Source: CG2-30-36-16 sp964372115
GTDB taxonomy: Bacteria > Bacteroidota > Ignavibacteria > Ignavibacteriales > Ignavibacteriaceae
Direction of reading: 5' to 3'
DNA: 53,204 bases
Assembly: GCA_964372115.1 (NCBI GenBank)
Contig: CAYJPN010000035.1
Span: forward strand, 1-53,204
In this document: positions 7,220 to 16,013 of the stretch, one piece after another
Numbering within the stretch: the first letter of the stretch is position 1
Layout of the letters: each line of letters opens with the position of its first letter
Translations under genes and position numbers: made by a program
Notes under the pieces: model-generated
What the model was told of the DNA's origin: nothing
What the model saw: the letters and a program-made list of their open reading frames with translations, nothing else
Databases searched by the model: none

Positions 7220-7651
7220 ATGAAAAAACTAAAAATAATTTTCTGGATAATGACCCTAATAATTTTTCTTTTTGAAGGTGTGATGCCGGTTTTTACTTTT
7301 CAATCAGAACTTGCAAAAGAAGGAATTCGTCATCTTGGTTATCCCGAATATTTTGGAAATGCGTTGGTAGTGTTTAAAGTTCTTGGAGCTTTAGCTTTAA
7401 TTATTCCACAAATTCCCGGGCGAATAAAAGAATGGGCATTTGCTGGTTTTGCGTTCGATTTTATTTTTGCAGCCATTAGTCACTGGGCTGTAGATGGTTT
7501 TGGCGGAGATACAGTTTTTCCGTTAATATTCATTTTAATTCTTGCCGCGGCATATGTTACAGATCAAAAAATTATTACTCAACAAAAAAATTGGTATCAT
7601 AAAAACATATTCAATAATAATAAACAAAGGAGCTACTATAATGGCAGATGA
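7220..7651 (+). CDS. DoxX-like membrane protein
   Basis: The 143-residue protein has four predicted membrane helices and the DoxX-like pattern: an N-terminal helix followed by GVMPVFTFQ, HLGYPEYF, a KVLGALALIIPQIPGRIKEWAFAGF central motif and a final helix (VFPLIFILILAAAYVTD). Members sit in the inner membrane and are of uncertain function. AAGGATT at about 7210-7216 provides the ribosome site. Its last 11 bases overlap the start of the small DNA-binding gene, so the two are probably translated together. Confidence 0.85.
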   Translation: MKKLKIIFWIMTLIIFLFEGVMPVFTFQSELAKEGIRHLGYPEYFGNALVVFKVLGALALIIPQIPGRIKEWAFAGFAFDFIFAAISHWAVDGFGGDTVFPLIFILILAAAYVTDQKIITQQKNWYHKNIFNNNKQRSYYNGR

Positions 7652-7820
7652 AAAATCAAACTTGTTAACAGCTGGAAAAATTGCAGTACAACTTGGAGTC
7701 TCAGGTGGAGCTGTTTCTAAAGCGATCAAAACACTCGATATCAAACCCGATTTGGTTAAAGGCGGCTGCAACTACTACGGAGCGGAAACAATTAAAAAAG
7801 TTAAGGCGGCTATTAAATAG
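7641..7820 (+). CDS. Small MerR/HTH-like DNA-binding protein
   Basis: A 59-residue protein, mostly one helix-turn-helix unit: LLTAGKIAVQLGVSGGAVSKAIK, then a short strand-like GGCNYYGAETIKKVKAA that resembles the wing and second helix of a MerR-like winged helix. ATG 7641 is chosen because AGGAG (7628-7632) sits eight bases upstream; the longer upstream frame is the 3' end of the DoxX-like gene read in another frame. It overlaps that gene by 11 bases. A role as a compact regulator or nucleoid-type protein is inference. Confidence 0.75.
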   Translation: MADEKSNLLTAGKIAVQLGVSGGAVSKAIKTLDIKPDLVKGGCNYYGAETIKKVKAAIK

Positions 7821-7869
7821 ATCAAATTGACTTAGAAACAATTTAAAAGTAACTTCTGACAAGGTAGTC

Positions 7870-8274
7870 ATGAAAAGCATATTTAAAAGTATAGGAGCGG
7901 TTTTAGGCGGATTTATTTTTATCGGCATAACACATACAAGCATAGATGCAATTCTTGAGAGCGCCGGTGTTTTGCCAAAAGGAAATCTTTTTGTTGAAGC
8001 ATGGCTAATTCTAATTGTACTTGGTTACCGAGCAGTTTTCAGTATTGCAGGCTGTTATATCTCGGCTTGGCTGGCGCCTAATTATCCAATGAGACACTCA
8101 CTTGCACTTGGCATACTTGGTGCAATATTTAGTACTATTGGCGCTACCACAATGGGTCATTTAGGTCCGGCCTGGTATTCTTGGACATTAGTTGTTATTG
8201 CTCTGCCTATCAGTTGGCTCGGAGGAAAACTTCACCAACTGCACTTACAAAAAAATCGTGCCGTAATAGAATAA
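7870..8274 (+). CDS. Hypothetical four-helix membrane protein
   Basis: The 134-residue protein has four hydrophobic segments (about residues 5-25, 43-66, 78-100 and 105-122). The first carries GGFIFIGITH, which may be a packing motif; the third contains LALGILGAIFSTIGA. No catalytic motif is visible. Related small membrane proteins occur beside DoxX and DHFR-like genes in Bacteroidota, but I cannot name a family. It lies in the same run of co-directional genes, 50 bases after the small DNA-binding gene. Confidence 0.7.
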   Translation: MKSIFKSIGAVLGGFIFIGITHTSIDAILESAGVLPKGNLFVEAWLILIVLGYRAVFSIAGCYISAWLAPNYPMRHSLALGILGAIFSTIGATTMGHLGPAWYSWTLVVIALPISWLGGKLHQLHLQKNRAVIE

Positions 8275-8338
8275 TGTTATTTATAAGTTAGACTTACAAT
8301 CAAGTGAATATATTTTTAATTAATTATTGGAGATAGCG

Positions 8339-8941
8339 ATGAGAAAAATAATTGTTTTATCATTTATTACATTAGACGGAATAATGCAGGCGCCTGGTGG
8401 ACCTGAGGAAGATACATCAAGCGGTTTCAAATATGGCGGCTGGGTTGCGCCATATTTTACTGAAGCTGACAAAGCGGTAGGTGAGTTAATGGCAAAACAG
8501 ATGAAGCCTGCAGATCTTCTTTTAGGCAGGAAAACATTTGATATTTTTGCCTCCTACTGGCCTGAACATGCAGACATTTGGCCTGGTGTTAATGATGTTA
8601 CAAAGTACGTTATGAGTAACACCCTAAACGAATCAGGTTGGAAAAACTCAGTTTTTCTTAAAGATGTAGATGAAATCAAAAAACTCAAGAATTCAGTAGG
8701 CTCTGACATCCAAGTTCACGGCAGTGGTAATCTGATCCAGACGCTGCTCAAACATGATCTAGTTGATGAACTATGGCTCAAAACTTTCCCAATCATACTT
8801 GGTGTGGGGAAGCGTTTGTTTGGCGAGGGCACTATTCCAGCAGCTTTTACGTTAACGGAGAGTTTAGTTACACCAAACGGTGTGTTCTTCGCCAATTACA
8901 AGCGAGCTGGAATGGTGAAGACAGGCACTGTTGGAGATTAA
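8339..8941 (+). CDS. Dihydrofolate reductase/RibD-C family protein (paralogue 2)
   Basis: The 200-residue reductase-like protein has RKIIVLSFITLDGIMQAPGG at the start, LLLGRKTFDIFASYWP, IQVHGSGNLIQTLLK and LVDELWLKTFPIILGVGKRLF. These are the substrate- and NADPH-site motifs of the YyaP/YjjM-type DHFR-like family. ATG 8339 is chosen because GGAG (8329-8332) is six bases upstream; the longer frame from TTG 8327 would include that site. Many homologues are annotated as deaminase/reductase; the true substrate is not known. Confidence 0.88.
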   Translation: MRKIIVLSFITLDGIMQAPGGPEEDTSSGFKYGGWVAPYFTEADKAVGELMAKQMKPADLLLGRKTFDIFASYWPEHADIWPGVNDVTKYVMSNTLNESGWKNSVFLKDVDEIKKLKNSVGSDIQVHGSGNLIQTLLKHDLVDELWLKTFPIILGVGKRLFGEGTIPAAFTLTESLVTPNGVFFANYKRAGMVKTGTVGD

Positions 8942-9080
8942 TCAGATAACTTGTTCGAGGTATTCTTACTAAATGATTTTTTTAATCATTAATGTTTGTG
9001 CTTCTTTTCAGCAGTATAATCCTGGGCTGCGGGTTATGCACAAAGCTGATAGATTGCAAAACTAGAGGAAGAGAAACAGT

Positions 9081-9635
9081 ATGAGAAAGTTGAATGTATT
9101 CAATTTCATAACACTAAACGGATATATTGAAGATCTAAACCATGATATAAGCTGGCACCGACATGGCAGTGAAGAAAATAAATTTTCTGATGATTCACTG
9201 AAAGCCGAAGGCATTCTGCTTTTTGGCAGAAAAACTTACGAGATGATGTATAGTTTCTGGCCCACACCAATGGCTGCAGAGCAGTTTCCGGAAACGGCTA
9301 AGGGAATGAACAGATCCGAGAAAATTGTTTTTTCCAATACAATGAAGAAAGCAGAATGGAATAACACAAAAGTAATAGGCGGAGATATTGTGGCGGAAAT
9401 GAAACATCTGAAAAATTCAAAAGGATTAGATATGGCAATACTTGGAAGCGGAAGTATTGTTACACAATTTGCAGATGCCGGGTTGATTGACGAATATCAG
9501 ATTATGATTGATCCTGTGGCAATCGGTAAAGGCACACCCTTGTTTAATGGTCTAAAGAAAAAACTTGATCTGAAGCTAACGGAATCTAAATTGTTTAAAA
9601 GCGGAATCGTTCTTCTTAACTACAAGCCGCTGTAA
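9081..9635 (+). CDS. Dihydrofolate reductase/RibD-C family protein (paralogue 3)
   Basis: The 184-residue protein is the shortest of three local paralogues. It carries LNVFNFITLNGYIEDL, ILLFGRKTYEMMYSFWPTP, KIVFSNTMKKAEWNNTKVI, AILGSGSIVTQFADAGLIDEYQIMIDPVAIGKGTPLF and a final KSGIVLLNYKP. These are standard YyaP-type motifs. AGAGGAAGAG just upstream gives a good ribosome site. A MITE-like element begins four bases after the stop, so transcription may end in or beyond that element. Confidence 0.88.
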   Translation: MRKLNVFNFITLNGYIEDLNHDISWHRHGSEENKFSDDSLKAEGILLFGRKTYEMMYSFWPTPMAAEQFPETAKGMNRSEKIVFSNTMKKAEWNNTKVIGGDIVAEMKHLKNSKGLDMAILGSGSIVTQFADAGLIDEYQIMIDPVAIGKGTPLFNGLKKKLDLKLTESKLFKSGIVLLNYKPL

Positions 9636-9639
9636 TAAT

Positions 9640-9780
9640 AACTCACCTTACGCAAGAAACAGTTATTCGGATGTAAATCGAAGCGATGCTTCGATAAATT
9701 AAACAAATTTTATCTGTTAACAAATCCGTTTCCGTTGGCTGACGGATAACGGATGCAACAATATCTGCGTAAGGTGAGTT
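9640..9780. mobile_element. MITE-like element with 15-bp terminal inverted repeats
   Basis: The element is about 141 bp and starts with AACTCACCTTACGCA (9640-9654); it ends with the exact reverse complement (9766-9780). TAA lies at both outer edges, which could be a short target duplication. Inside it is an AGCGATGCTTCG hairpin near 9682-9693 and a CCGTTTCCGTTGGCTGACGG stretch near 9726-9745 that recurs elsewhere in the window. No protein is encoded. Size, inverted ends and lack of coding fit a non-autonomous transposon; the family is unknown. Confidence 0.7.
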
Positions 9781-9879
9781 AATAAATATTATGCTGTCAA
9801 ATAAAACGAGATATTTTAGGTGGAAAGAAAAATATTTATTTTGTTCACGTAATAAATAAAAATTTGGATAAACTGAAAT

Positions 9880-10827
9880 TTGAATCGTTTTAATAGAGTT
9901 ACCGCTATCTGGATTCAACTACAATCTAAAAAAATTGTAAGAGCAAAGGATATTGCAGCTCGTTTCAACATCAGCATAAGAACAGTCTACCGGGATATAC
10001 AAACTTTAGTAGAAGCCGGAGTGCCAATTGGTTCTGAGGCGGGTGTTGGTTATTATCTTGTAGATGGATATCGTCTGCCGCCTGTAATGTTTTCAAAAGA
10101 AGAAGTCACCGCCTTTTTAACAGCCGAAAAACTAATTGAAAAGTTTACCGATAATTCAATGGATTCAAATTTCAAGTCAGGCATGATGAAAATAAGAGCC
10201 GTCTTAAGAAATTCAGAAAAAGAACTGCTTGAAAGTATTGAAGAGAATATTGAAGTTATCCGGCGAAAACCGTTTTTAGAAAATTCCGGCAGTACAAATG
10301 GAATTCAAATCCTCATTGAGAGTATATCAGAAAGAAGATCTGCTAATATTCGCTACCACACGTTTTATTCTAACGAAATTAAAGATAGAAATATTGAGCC
10401 TATCGGCTTATTTTTTTCGGGTAATTACTGGCATACAATTGCTTTTTGTGAGTTAAGACAGGATTACCGCGATTTTAGATTAGATAGAATATTGAATATT
10501 AGTAAGACTGACAGAATATTTAAAAAAGCGCATCCTTCGATTAAAGACTATCTAAATAAAATATCTAAAGAACAAGACCTTGATACTATTGTTATTCAGG
10601 TTGATAAAACTATTGCTCAATATTTAAATGAACAAAAATATTATAATGGATTTGTTGGCGAACAGGAAATCGGAGATTCTGTTCAAATGACATTCTTAAC
10701 ATCCTCTCCCAATTATTTTGTTCGCTGGTATTTAATGTTTGCTGATAAAGCTCAAATTGTTTCCCCGGAATCTTTAAAAATTATGCTACGTGAAAAATTA
10801 CTTGAAATAAGCAGAAGCAATTTTTAG
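9880..10827 (+). CDS. YafY-family WYL transcriptional regulator
   Basis: The 315-residue protein has an N-terminal winged helix (MNRFNRVTAIWIQLQS, then VRAKDIAARFNISIRTVYRDI and AGVPIGSEAGVGYYLVDGYRLPP), the hallmark of YafY/HTH_11 regulators. A WYL-type ligand domain follows (about 140-240) and a C-terminal WCX region. The WYL motif is diverged here (FSGNYWHTIAFCELRQDYRDFRLDRI). A TTG start is used; the family begins at exactly this point (MNR.DR..AI) and no ATG lies nearby. WYL proteins often sense nucleotides or nucleic acids; here it may regulate neighbouring enzyme genes. Confidence 0.9.
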   Translation: MNRFNRVTAIWIQLQSKKIVRAKDIAARFNISIRTVYRDIQTLVEAGVPIGSEAGVGYYLVDGYRLPPVMFSKEEVTAFLTAEKLIEKFTDNSMDSNFKSGMMKIRAVLRNSEKELLESIEENIEVIRRKPFLENSGSTNGIQILIESISERRSANIRYHTFYSNEIKDRNIEPIGLFFSGNYWHTIAFCELRQDYRDFRLDRILNISKTDRIFKKAHPSIKDYLNKISKEQDLDTIVIQVDKTIAQYLNEQKYYNGFVGEQEIGDSVQMTFLTSSPNYFVRWYLMFADKAQIVSPESLKIMLREKLLEISRSNF

Positions 10828-10933
10828 AAAGCAAAATTTTTTTTATTCATAAAAAAGCTACTGACATACAGCTGTCAATACCGCATATTATATTTGTTAA
10901 GAAGTTATTTTACAAAATTAAAAAGGAGCCGTA

Positions 10934-11431
10934 ATGTCATTAATAAAAATTTTCTCGAACGAATTAGACCAGGAATCAATATCAACCCGAAAAATGCTTA
11001 AAATTGTACCGGATGATAAATATGATTGGAGACCGCATCCCAAAAGTATGACAATCAGGGCGTTGACAACACATATTGCGGAAATTCCCGGCTGGATTGA
11101 ACATGGCATCATGAATGATGGATTAGATTTTGCCACAACTCCTTATCATCCAAAAGTTGTAAATAATACAAAAGAATTATTGGAACTGTTCGAGGAATCT
11201 GTTGCTAAAAGTAAATCTCAGTTAATTGAGGCGAATGAAGGAAAGCTTGATGGCAGATGGGTTATGAGAGATGGCGATGCTGTACTCATGGATCTTTCAA
11301 AAACTGAGGTTATCCGGCATTCTTTAAGTCAGTTGATTCATCACAGGGCGCAATTGGGAGTTTACCTGCGTTTGTTGGATGTTCCTATTCCTGGAGTTTA
11401 TGGGCCGAGCGCTGATGAAATGAATCATTAA
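10934..11431 (+). CDS. DinB-family protein
   Basis: The 165-residue protein has the four-helix DinB fold with a likely metal-binding His triad: LTTHIAEIPGW (first His near residue 47) and the closing LSQLIHHRAQLGVYLRLL pair. The YDWRPHPKSMTIRAL segment near residue 33 is typical. DinB proteins are bacillithiol- or mycothiol-dependent transferases in some phyla and unassigned in others. AAGGAG at 10921-10926 is a strong ribosome site. A rho-independent terminator follows at 11475-11513. Confidence 0.9.
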   Translation: MSLIKIFSNELDQESISTRKMLKIVPDDKYDWRPHPKSMTIRALTTHIAEIPGWIEHGIMNDGLDFATTPYHPKVVNNTKELLELFEESVAKSKSQLIEANEGKLDGRWVMRDGDAVLMDLSKTEVIRHSLSQLIHHRAQLGVYLRLLDVPIPGVYGPSADEMNH

Positions 11432-11474
11432 TTTATTCCGAAGACATAATTCATAAAATCACGAAATACCAAAT

Positions 11475-11513
11475 AAATGCTGAATGAAATGAAATCATTC
11501 GGCATTTATTTTT
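11475..11513 (+). terminator. Rho-independent terminator after the DinB gene
   Basis: A 13-bp stem (AAATGCTGAATGA, 11475-11487, pairing with TCATTCGGCATTT, 11495-11507, one G-T wobble) and a seven-base loop are followed by ATTTTT. Confidence 0.85.
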
Positions 11514-11519
11514 GTAAAA

Positions 11520-11612
11520 ATGGGAGAAGGTGTAATTTTATTAGCAATTGACAAAAACGAAAAAAATCTTTATAAACTTGAATATGAATTAAAGAAAATG
11601 GCTGCAATATAA
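11520..11612 (+). CDS. Possible 30-residue ORF or gene remnant
   Basis: ATG to TAA encodes 30 residues (MGEGVILLAIDKNEKNLYKL... ending KKMAAI). It follows the terminator closely and has no clear ribosome site. It reads like an internal piece of a longer helical protein, so it may be a remnant. I do not recognise a family. Confidence 0.2.
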   Translation: MGEGVILLAIDKNEKNLYKLEYELKKMAAI

Positions 11613-11683
11613 TTTGAATTAATTGATTAGTAAAAAACAAAATATAAAAATAATTTTAATCGAATATTAAATAAAAACATAAA

Positions 11684-12001
11684 ATGATTACAGAAATAAG
11701 AGTTTACAAACTAAAAGCAGGCAAAGCAGCCGAATACAAAAAGGTATTTACCGAGCAATCGTTACCAATGCTAAAACGATGGAATATAAATGTTGTGGAT
11801 TATGGCTTTTCATTGATTGACGCAGACAGTTTCTACCTAATTCGTAATTATGAAAACTTGGAACAGCGAAAAGAAAGTCAAGCAGCATTTTACGGAAGTG
11901 ATGAATGGATAAATGGCCCGGAAAAAATAATTATGGATTGTATAGACACATATAATACAACAGTAGTTGAAACTGACAAATTGATAATAAACAAAACTTA
12001 A
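11684..12001 (+). CDS. NIPSNAP-family protein
   Basis: The 105-residue protein is a single ferredoxin-like alpha/beta barrel of the NIPSNAP type: MITEIRVYKLKAGKAAEYKKVF, then FYLIRNYENLEQRKESQAAFYGSDEWINGPE. The E-R-Y start and the R.Y.....R.......FYGS.EW motif are diagnostic. Members are small dimers of unknown function. The gene stands alone, with about 70 bases of AT-rich leader and no obvious Shine-Dalgarno, and faces the RsmI-like gene. Confidence 0.85.
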   Translation: MITEIRVYKLKAGKAAEYKKVFTEQSLPMLKRWNINVVDYGFSLIDADSFYLIRNYENLEQRKESQAAFYGSDEWINGPEKIIMDCIDTYNTTVVETDKLIINKT

Positions 12002-12145
12002 GCGGAATAACAAAAAACATCGTACCTAATTTATGATTCAAGTTTTGCCATTTACAAAAAAGAATTTTACACTCTCCTTTTTCAGTCCTTCACTTCCGGT
12101 TATTGCAGTCGTTTAATCTCATCTATTATTTATCAACAAAACAAA

Positions 12146-12799
12146 TTAGCCTTTTAGGTTTTTTTGCTCGGCTTGTTTTAAAATGTCACCCGTAGTTCCG
12201 CGGAAAAACTTTTCATCCTTCATTGTTAACTGAAAAGCCACAACGCATGGTTTATTTGGTCCCAGCACTTTTACAATATCGCCCATCAACGATTTTAATC
12301 TGTACGGAGTATCGAGCAGTACAATAACCTCGTGAATGTTTTTTATCCTGTAAAGTTCGGTTTTCCGTTCATCTCTTTTGGGGGAAAGCCAGCCGTAGTA
12401 ATAAAACTTTTCAAAATTAAAACCACTACCTATTAACGCGGGCATAAGGGAACTGGCGCCCGGCACCGGCACCACTTTTATCTTTTGTGAGATGCAGACA
12501 TCCACAAGGAGATGACCGGGATCGGAAAACAGAGGCGTACCGCAGTCGGAAATGAGAGCGGCGGATTTTCCGTCTAAAAATTTTAGAAGAAGATCGTTTA
12601 CGGCATCCTTTTCGTTGTGTTCGTTTAAAGCAAAAAGTTCTTTTTGAATATCGTACTGCGAAAGGAGACGCCGGGCTTCTTTGTATTCTTCGCAAATTAT
12701 AAAATCTACCGACTTTAATATATTTAATGCCCTGAGTGTAATATCATCGTAATTACCGATAGGAGTTGAAACTAAATATAATGTGCTGTTTGTAATCAT
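12146..12799 (-). CDS. rsmI: RsmI-like 16S rRNA 2'-O-ribose methyltransferase
   Basis: The 217-residue SAM-dependent enzyme of the tetrapyrrole-methylase fold has LYLVSTPIGNYDDITLRAL at the start, IICEEYKEARRLL, ISDCGTPLFSDPGHLLVD and VVPVPGASSLMPAL. RsmI methylates C1402 of 16S rRNA in the decoding centre. The protein is shorter than E. coli RsmI (286) and lacks the C-terminal helical extension, as do many Bacteroidota homologues, and GTP is preceded by Cys (DCGTP) instead of the usual Ala. A related methylase role is possible, but the STPIGN and SDPG motifs favour RsmI. Confidence 0.8.
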   Translation of the reverse strand: MITNSTLYLVSTPIGNYDDITLRALNILKSVDFIICEEYKEARRLLSQYDIQKELFALNEHNEKDAVNDLLLKFLDGKSAALISDCGTPLFSDPGHLLVDVCISQKIKVVPVPGASSLMPALIGSGFNFEKFYYYGWLSPKRDERKTELYRIKNIHEVIVLLDTPYRLKSLMGDIVKVLGPNKPCVVAFQLTMKDEKFFRGTTGDILKQAEQKNLKG

Positions 12800-13005
12800 T
12801 TTTTTATATCTTTTCCTGAAAAGTAAAATATATTTTCCTTATCGCAAAAAACTTACTAATTTTACCTGAGAAAAAATTGTAAGGCATGCAAGCAAAGCTA
12901 ATATTTACGTTGTTATAATAATCAATCCCGCATAAACATTTTGTGTATTTTGGTTCTTAAAAAAGTTAATTTATTTAATTCACAACAAACGAACAGGTAC
13001 AGCAT

Positions 13006-14988
13006 ATGAGTGAACATATCCCGGGCACACCCACAGGTCTGCCGTCAAATGCTTACACCGAACTTAAACCCGGTGAAGAATACAAACCGATAATGCCCCC
13101 AAACAAAGTAGTTCCCGAAGTCAGCTTTTACTCCGTTTTTTGGGGTTTGATAATGGCTGTTTTGTTTTCGGGTGCAGCAGCTTATCTCGGGTTAAAAATC
13201 GGACAAGTATTTGAGGCTGCCATTCCTATTGCAATTATTGCGGTTGGACTATCTGCGGCAACAAAAAGAAAAAACGCACTCGGCGAAAATGTAATTATCC
13301 AGTCTATAGGTTCAACCTCGGGCGTAATAGTTGCAGGCGCAATATTTACAATACCTGCTCTGTTTATTTTGAACTTATACGCTGAGTTTTATAAAATATT
13401 TTTAGCATCGTTATTCGGCGGTGCGCTTGGCATTTTGTTTTTAATTCCGTTTAGAAAATATTTTGTAAAAGATATGCACGGCAAATTTCCATTTCCGGAA
13501 GCAACCGCAACAACAGAAGTTCTGGTCGCGGGCGAAAAAGGGGGCAAACAGGCAGGAGTGCTTATACTCAGCGGTATAGTCGGCGGTTTGTACGATTTTA
13601 TAATCGCATCATTCGGCTGGTGGAGTGAAGTATTTACATCGCGTGTACTTCCGCTCGGTCAGGCGCTTGCCGAAAATTCGAAAATGGTTTTTAAAATTAA
13701 CATCGGCGCTGCTGTAACTGGGCTTGGTTATATAATCGGTTTAAAGTACGCTGCAATTATTGCCGCCGGTTCATTTGTTTCTTGGTACGTATTAATCCCG
13801 ATAGTTTCTTACATAGGCGGCGGATTAGTTACCCCGCTTGGAGCTAATGTAAGTTTGTTAATCAAGGATATGTCTCCCGAGCAAATATTTTCTACTTATG
13901 TGCGTCATATAGGTATCGGCGGCATTGCTATGGCAGGCATCATAGGTATAATTCGTTCATCGGGTATTATAAAGTCTGCAGTAAGTTTAGCCGCAAAAGA
14001 AATATTCGGCGGTAAAGCCGCAAACGGTGATGCGGAAAGAACACAGCGCGATTTACCGATGAGCCTAATTGTTCTCGGCATTTTAATAACCGGTGTAATG
14101 ATTTTATTATTCTTCCACTTTTTTGTTGTTAACACCTTTTACCAGGCTGTAGTTGGAATATTGATTGTTCTGATAATTTCGTTTTTGTTTACTACTGTTG
14201 CCGCAACCGCTATAGCTATAGTAGGAACAAACCCCGTATCGGGAATGACATTGATGACGCTAATTCTTTCATCGTTAGTTCTTGTATCGGTAGGTTTAAC
14301 TGGTAACGATGGTATGGTTGCAGCGTTAATTATAGGCAGTGTGGTTTGTACTGCGTTATCAATGGCGGGCGCATTTATTACCGATTTGAAAGTCGGTTAT
14401 TGGCTTGGCTCAACACCAAAAAAACAGGAAGGCTGGAAGTTTCTCGGCACACTTGTTTCAGCCGCAACGGTAGGTTATGTTATTTTAATATTAAACGAAA
14501 CATACGGCTTTACAGGCGAAGGCGCGCTTGTTGCCCCGCAGGCAAACGCTATGGCAGCAGTTATACAACCATTAATGGCAAACCAGCCAGCCCCGTGGAT
14601 GTTGTATGTTGCCGGTGCGGTGATGGCGTTAATTTTAACAATGTTAAAAGTACCCGCACTTGCATTCGCGCTCGGTATGTACATTCCACTTGAATTGAAC
14701 ACTCCCTTACTTGTTGGCGGTTTAATTGCTCATTTTGTTTCTACACGTAGCAAAGACGAAAAAACAAATACTGCGCGCCGCGAAAGAGGAACACTTATTG
14801 CTTCCGGCTTTATTGCGGGCGGCGCTTTAATGGGTGTTGTCAGCGCTTTATTACGGTACAATGAACTAAACTGGGTAAACAGCGCATGGCAGGAATCTCA
14901 CTCTGCCGAACTTATCGGTCTTGTAATGTTTTTACTTCTTTGTGTCTATATGATCTGGGACTCGTTAAGAGGCAAAGCTGAAGAATAA
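13006..14988 (+). CDS. OPT-family oligopeptide transporter
   Basis: The 660-residue inner-membrane protein has about 15 hydrophobic helices. It has the OPT landmarks EVSFYSVFWGLIMAVLFSGAAAYLGLKIGQVFEAAIPIAI near the N terminus, FPFPEATATTEVL near residue 163, and PALAFALGMYIPLELNTPLLVGG near residue 555. This is the prokaryotic OPT branch (TIGR00733-like), thought to import peptides or metal-chelate complexes by proton symport. The length is normal. The gene is monocistronic, with a terminator at 15041-15070. A TATAAT at 12914-12919 lies upstream, without a good -35 box. Confidence 0.92.
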   Translation: MSEHIPGTPTGLPSNAYTELKPGEEYKPIMPPNKVVPEVSFYSVFWGLIMAVLFSGAAAYLGLKIGQVFEAAIPIAIIAVGLSAATKRKNALGENVIIQSIGSTSGVIVAGAIFTIPALFILNLYAEFYKIFLASLFGGALGILFLIPFRKYFVKDMHGKFPFPEATATTEVLVAGEKGGKQAGVLILSGIVGGLYDFIIASFGWWSEVFTSRVLPLGQALAENSKMVFKINIGAAVTGLGYIIGLKYAAIIAAGSFVSWYVLIPIVSYIGGGLVTPLGANVSLLIKDMSPEQIFSTYVRHIGIGGIAMAGIIGIIRSSGIIKSAVSLAAKEIFGGKAANGDAERTQRDLPMSLIVLGILITGVMILLFFHFFVVNTFYQAVVGILIVLIISFLFTTVAATAIAIVGTNPVSGMTLMTLILSSLVLVSVGLTGNDGMVAALIIGSVVCTALSMAGAFITDLKVGYWLGSTPKKQEGWKFLGTLVSAATVGYVILILNETYGFTGEGALVAPQANAMAAVIQPLMANQPAPWMLYVAGAVMALILTMLKVPALAFALGMYIPLELNTPLLVGGLIAHFVSTRSKDEKTNTARRERGTLIASGFIAGGALMGVVSALLRYNELNWVNSAWQESHSAELIGLVMFLLLCVYMIWDSLRGKAEE

Positions 14989-15040
14989 ATAACAAGGAAA
15001 AAATAGAAATTAAAAATTAAAAAGTGTGTGAAATTTTTTT

Positions 15041-15070
15041 GATGCCGGTTTTGTGCCGGCATCATTTTTA
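15041..15070 (+). terminator. Rho-independent terminator after the OPT gene
   Basis: GATGCCGG (15041-15048) pairs with the CCGGCATC that ends at 15063, with a short loop, followed by ATTTTTA. It lies between convergent genes and may serve both directions. Confidence 0.85.
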
Positions 15071-15088
15071 GTTGGATGAAACAGCCAA

Positions 15089-15934
15089 CTACTCTAATAA
15101 TCCTATTACGGCTAACTTTAACAAATTACTCTGTATGGTTATTTCAAATAAAGATTTAATCGATACCGAGGGATTTCCGCATAAATAAACGTCTTCCCAA
15201 ACGGGATTAAACTTATTCTTAAATTTGTACAGCCCTTCATAGTTATAGGCATATTTTAATCTTCTGCCGGTTATATTAAAGAGCGATTCTTTGACAGAAG
15301 AGTAATCCTTAAAAATAATAAATGGAACATCACTCAGGCTCCATCTCTCGTATCCCTCATCTTTAAGAATATTAAAAACATTATATATTAATGTTTCCAT
15401 CGCGCCGTTAAGCGAGTTTTTTATCCTTATCATCAAGTTAAGCAGCGCTTCCGCTCTTCGTGGAAAACTAACGAGTATTGCTGCAATCCATTTTCCAGTT
15501 ACATCTTTTTGAGCAAACAGTCGTGTGCCGAGAGTAAAGCGGTCGTTAAAAAAGTTTTTTAACCTCGGGCGGTTACCAATTGCGCAGTTGTTTTTTAGCT
15601 GTTCAAATTTAACAAGATTGTTTTTGGTTAAAGCAACTTCTTCGGTAAATGAAAATTTGGCGCCATGTTTTATTGAAGATTTTAATTTTTTCTTTTCGAA
15701 ATGTTTTTCGTCAAAATTTAACATCGCTTCTTTTCCCATTCTCAAAATTTCAAAACCGTTAGCGGCATAAAATTCAGCAATCTCTTTCCGGCAGCTTGTT
15801 ATTATTTGCCGATGATTTCCTAATGTTGAAAATGACTGGGCGCTTGCCGGGTTATTCAACCAGATAAACTGTTTAAGTGCGGGAGAATATTCTATGCCAA
15901 GTTCAACTTCAGCAGTATGTAATTTAGCTATCAA
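15089..15934 (-). CDS. Phosphatidylglycerol lysyltransferase C-terminal domain-like protein (DUF2156)
   Basis: The 281-residue soluble protein matches the acyltransferase (double GNAT-like) domain of MprF/LPG synthase: FYAANGFEILRMGKEAMLNFDEKHF, RRLKYAYNYEGLYKFKNKFNPVWEDVYL near the C terminus and WIAAILVSFPRR in between. The membrane flippase half of MprF is missing, as in many stand-alone DUF2156 proteins. It might transfer an aminoacyl group from charged tRNA to a lipid or other acceptor; this is known only for full-length relatives. It lies alone between a terminator and the rhomboid cluster. Confidence 0.8.
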   Translation of the reverse strand: MIAKLHTAEVELGIEYSPALKQFIWLNNPASAQSFSTLGNHRQIITSCRKEIAEFYAANGFEILRMGKEAMLNFDEKHFEKKKLKSSIKHGAKFSFTEEVALTKNNLVKFEQLKNNCAIGNRPRLKNFFNDRFTLGTRLFAQKDVTGKWIAAILVSFPRRAEALLNLMIRIKNSLNGAMETLIYNVFNILKDEGYERWSLSDVPFIIFKDYSSVKESLFNITGRRLKYAYNYEGLYKFKNKFNPVWEDVYLCGNPSVSIKSLFEITIQSNLLKLAVIGLLE

Positions 15935-16013
15935 TTTTGTTTTCTTTTTTTTGTAAAGGTAGAAAAAATTACCGAACTAAATGGAGAATTATTTATGGTG
16001 GAAAAATGAATAA

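Noticed and set aside
12426..12695. 89-codon frame inside the rsmI-like gene
   Set aside because: It is the same strand in another frame, rich in Arg and Ser, without ribosome site or family likeness.
12897..12919. Sigma-70 promoter of the OPT gene
   Set aside because: TATAAT is present at 12914-12919, but the -35 position is poor, so I did not list it as a feature.
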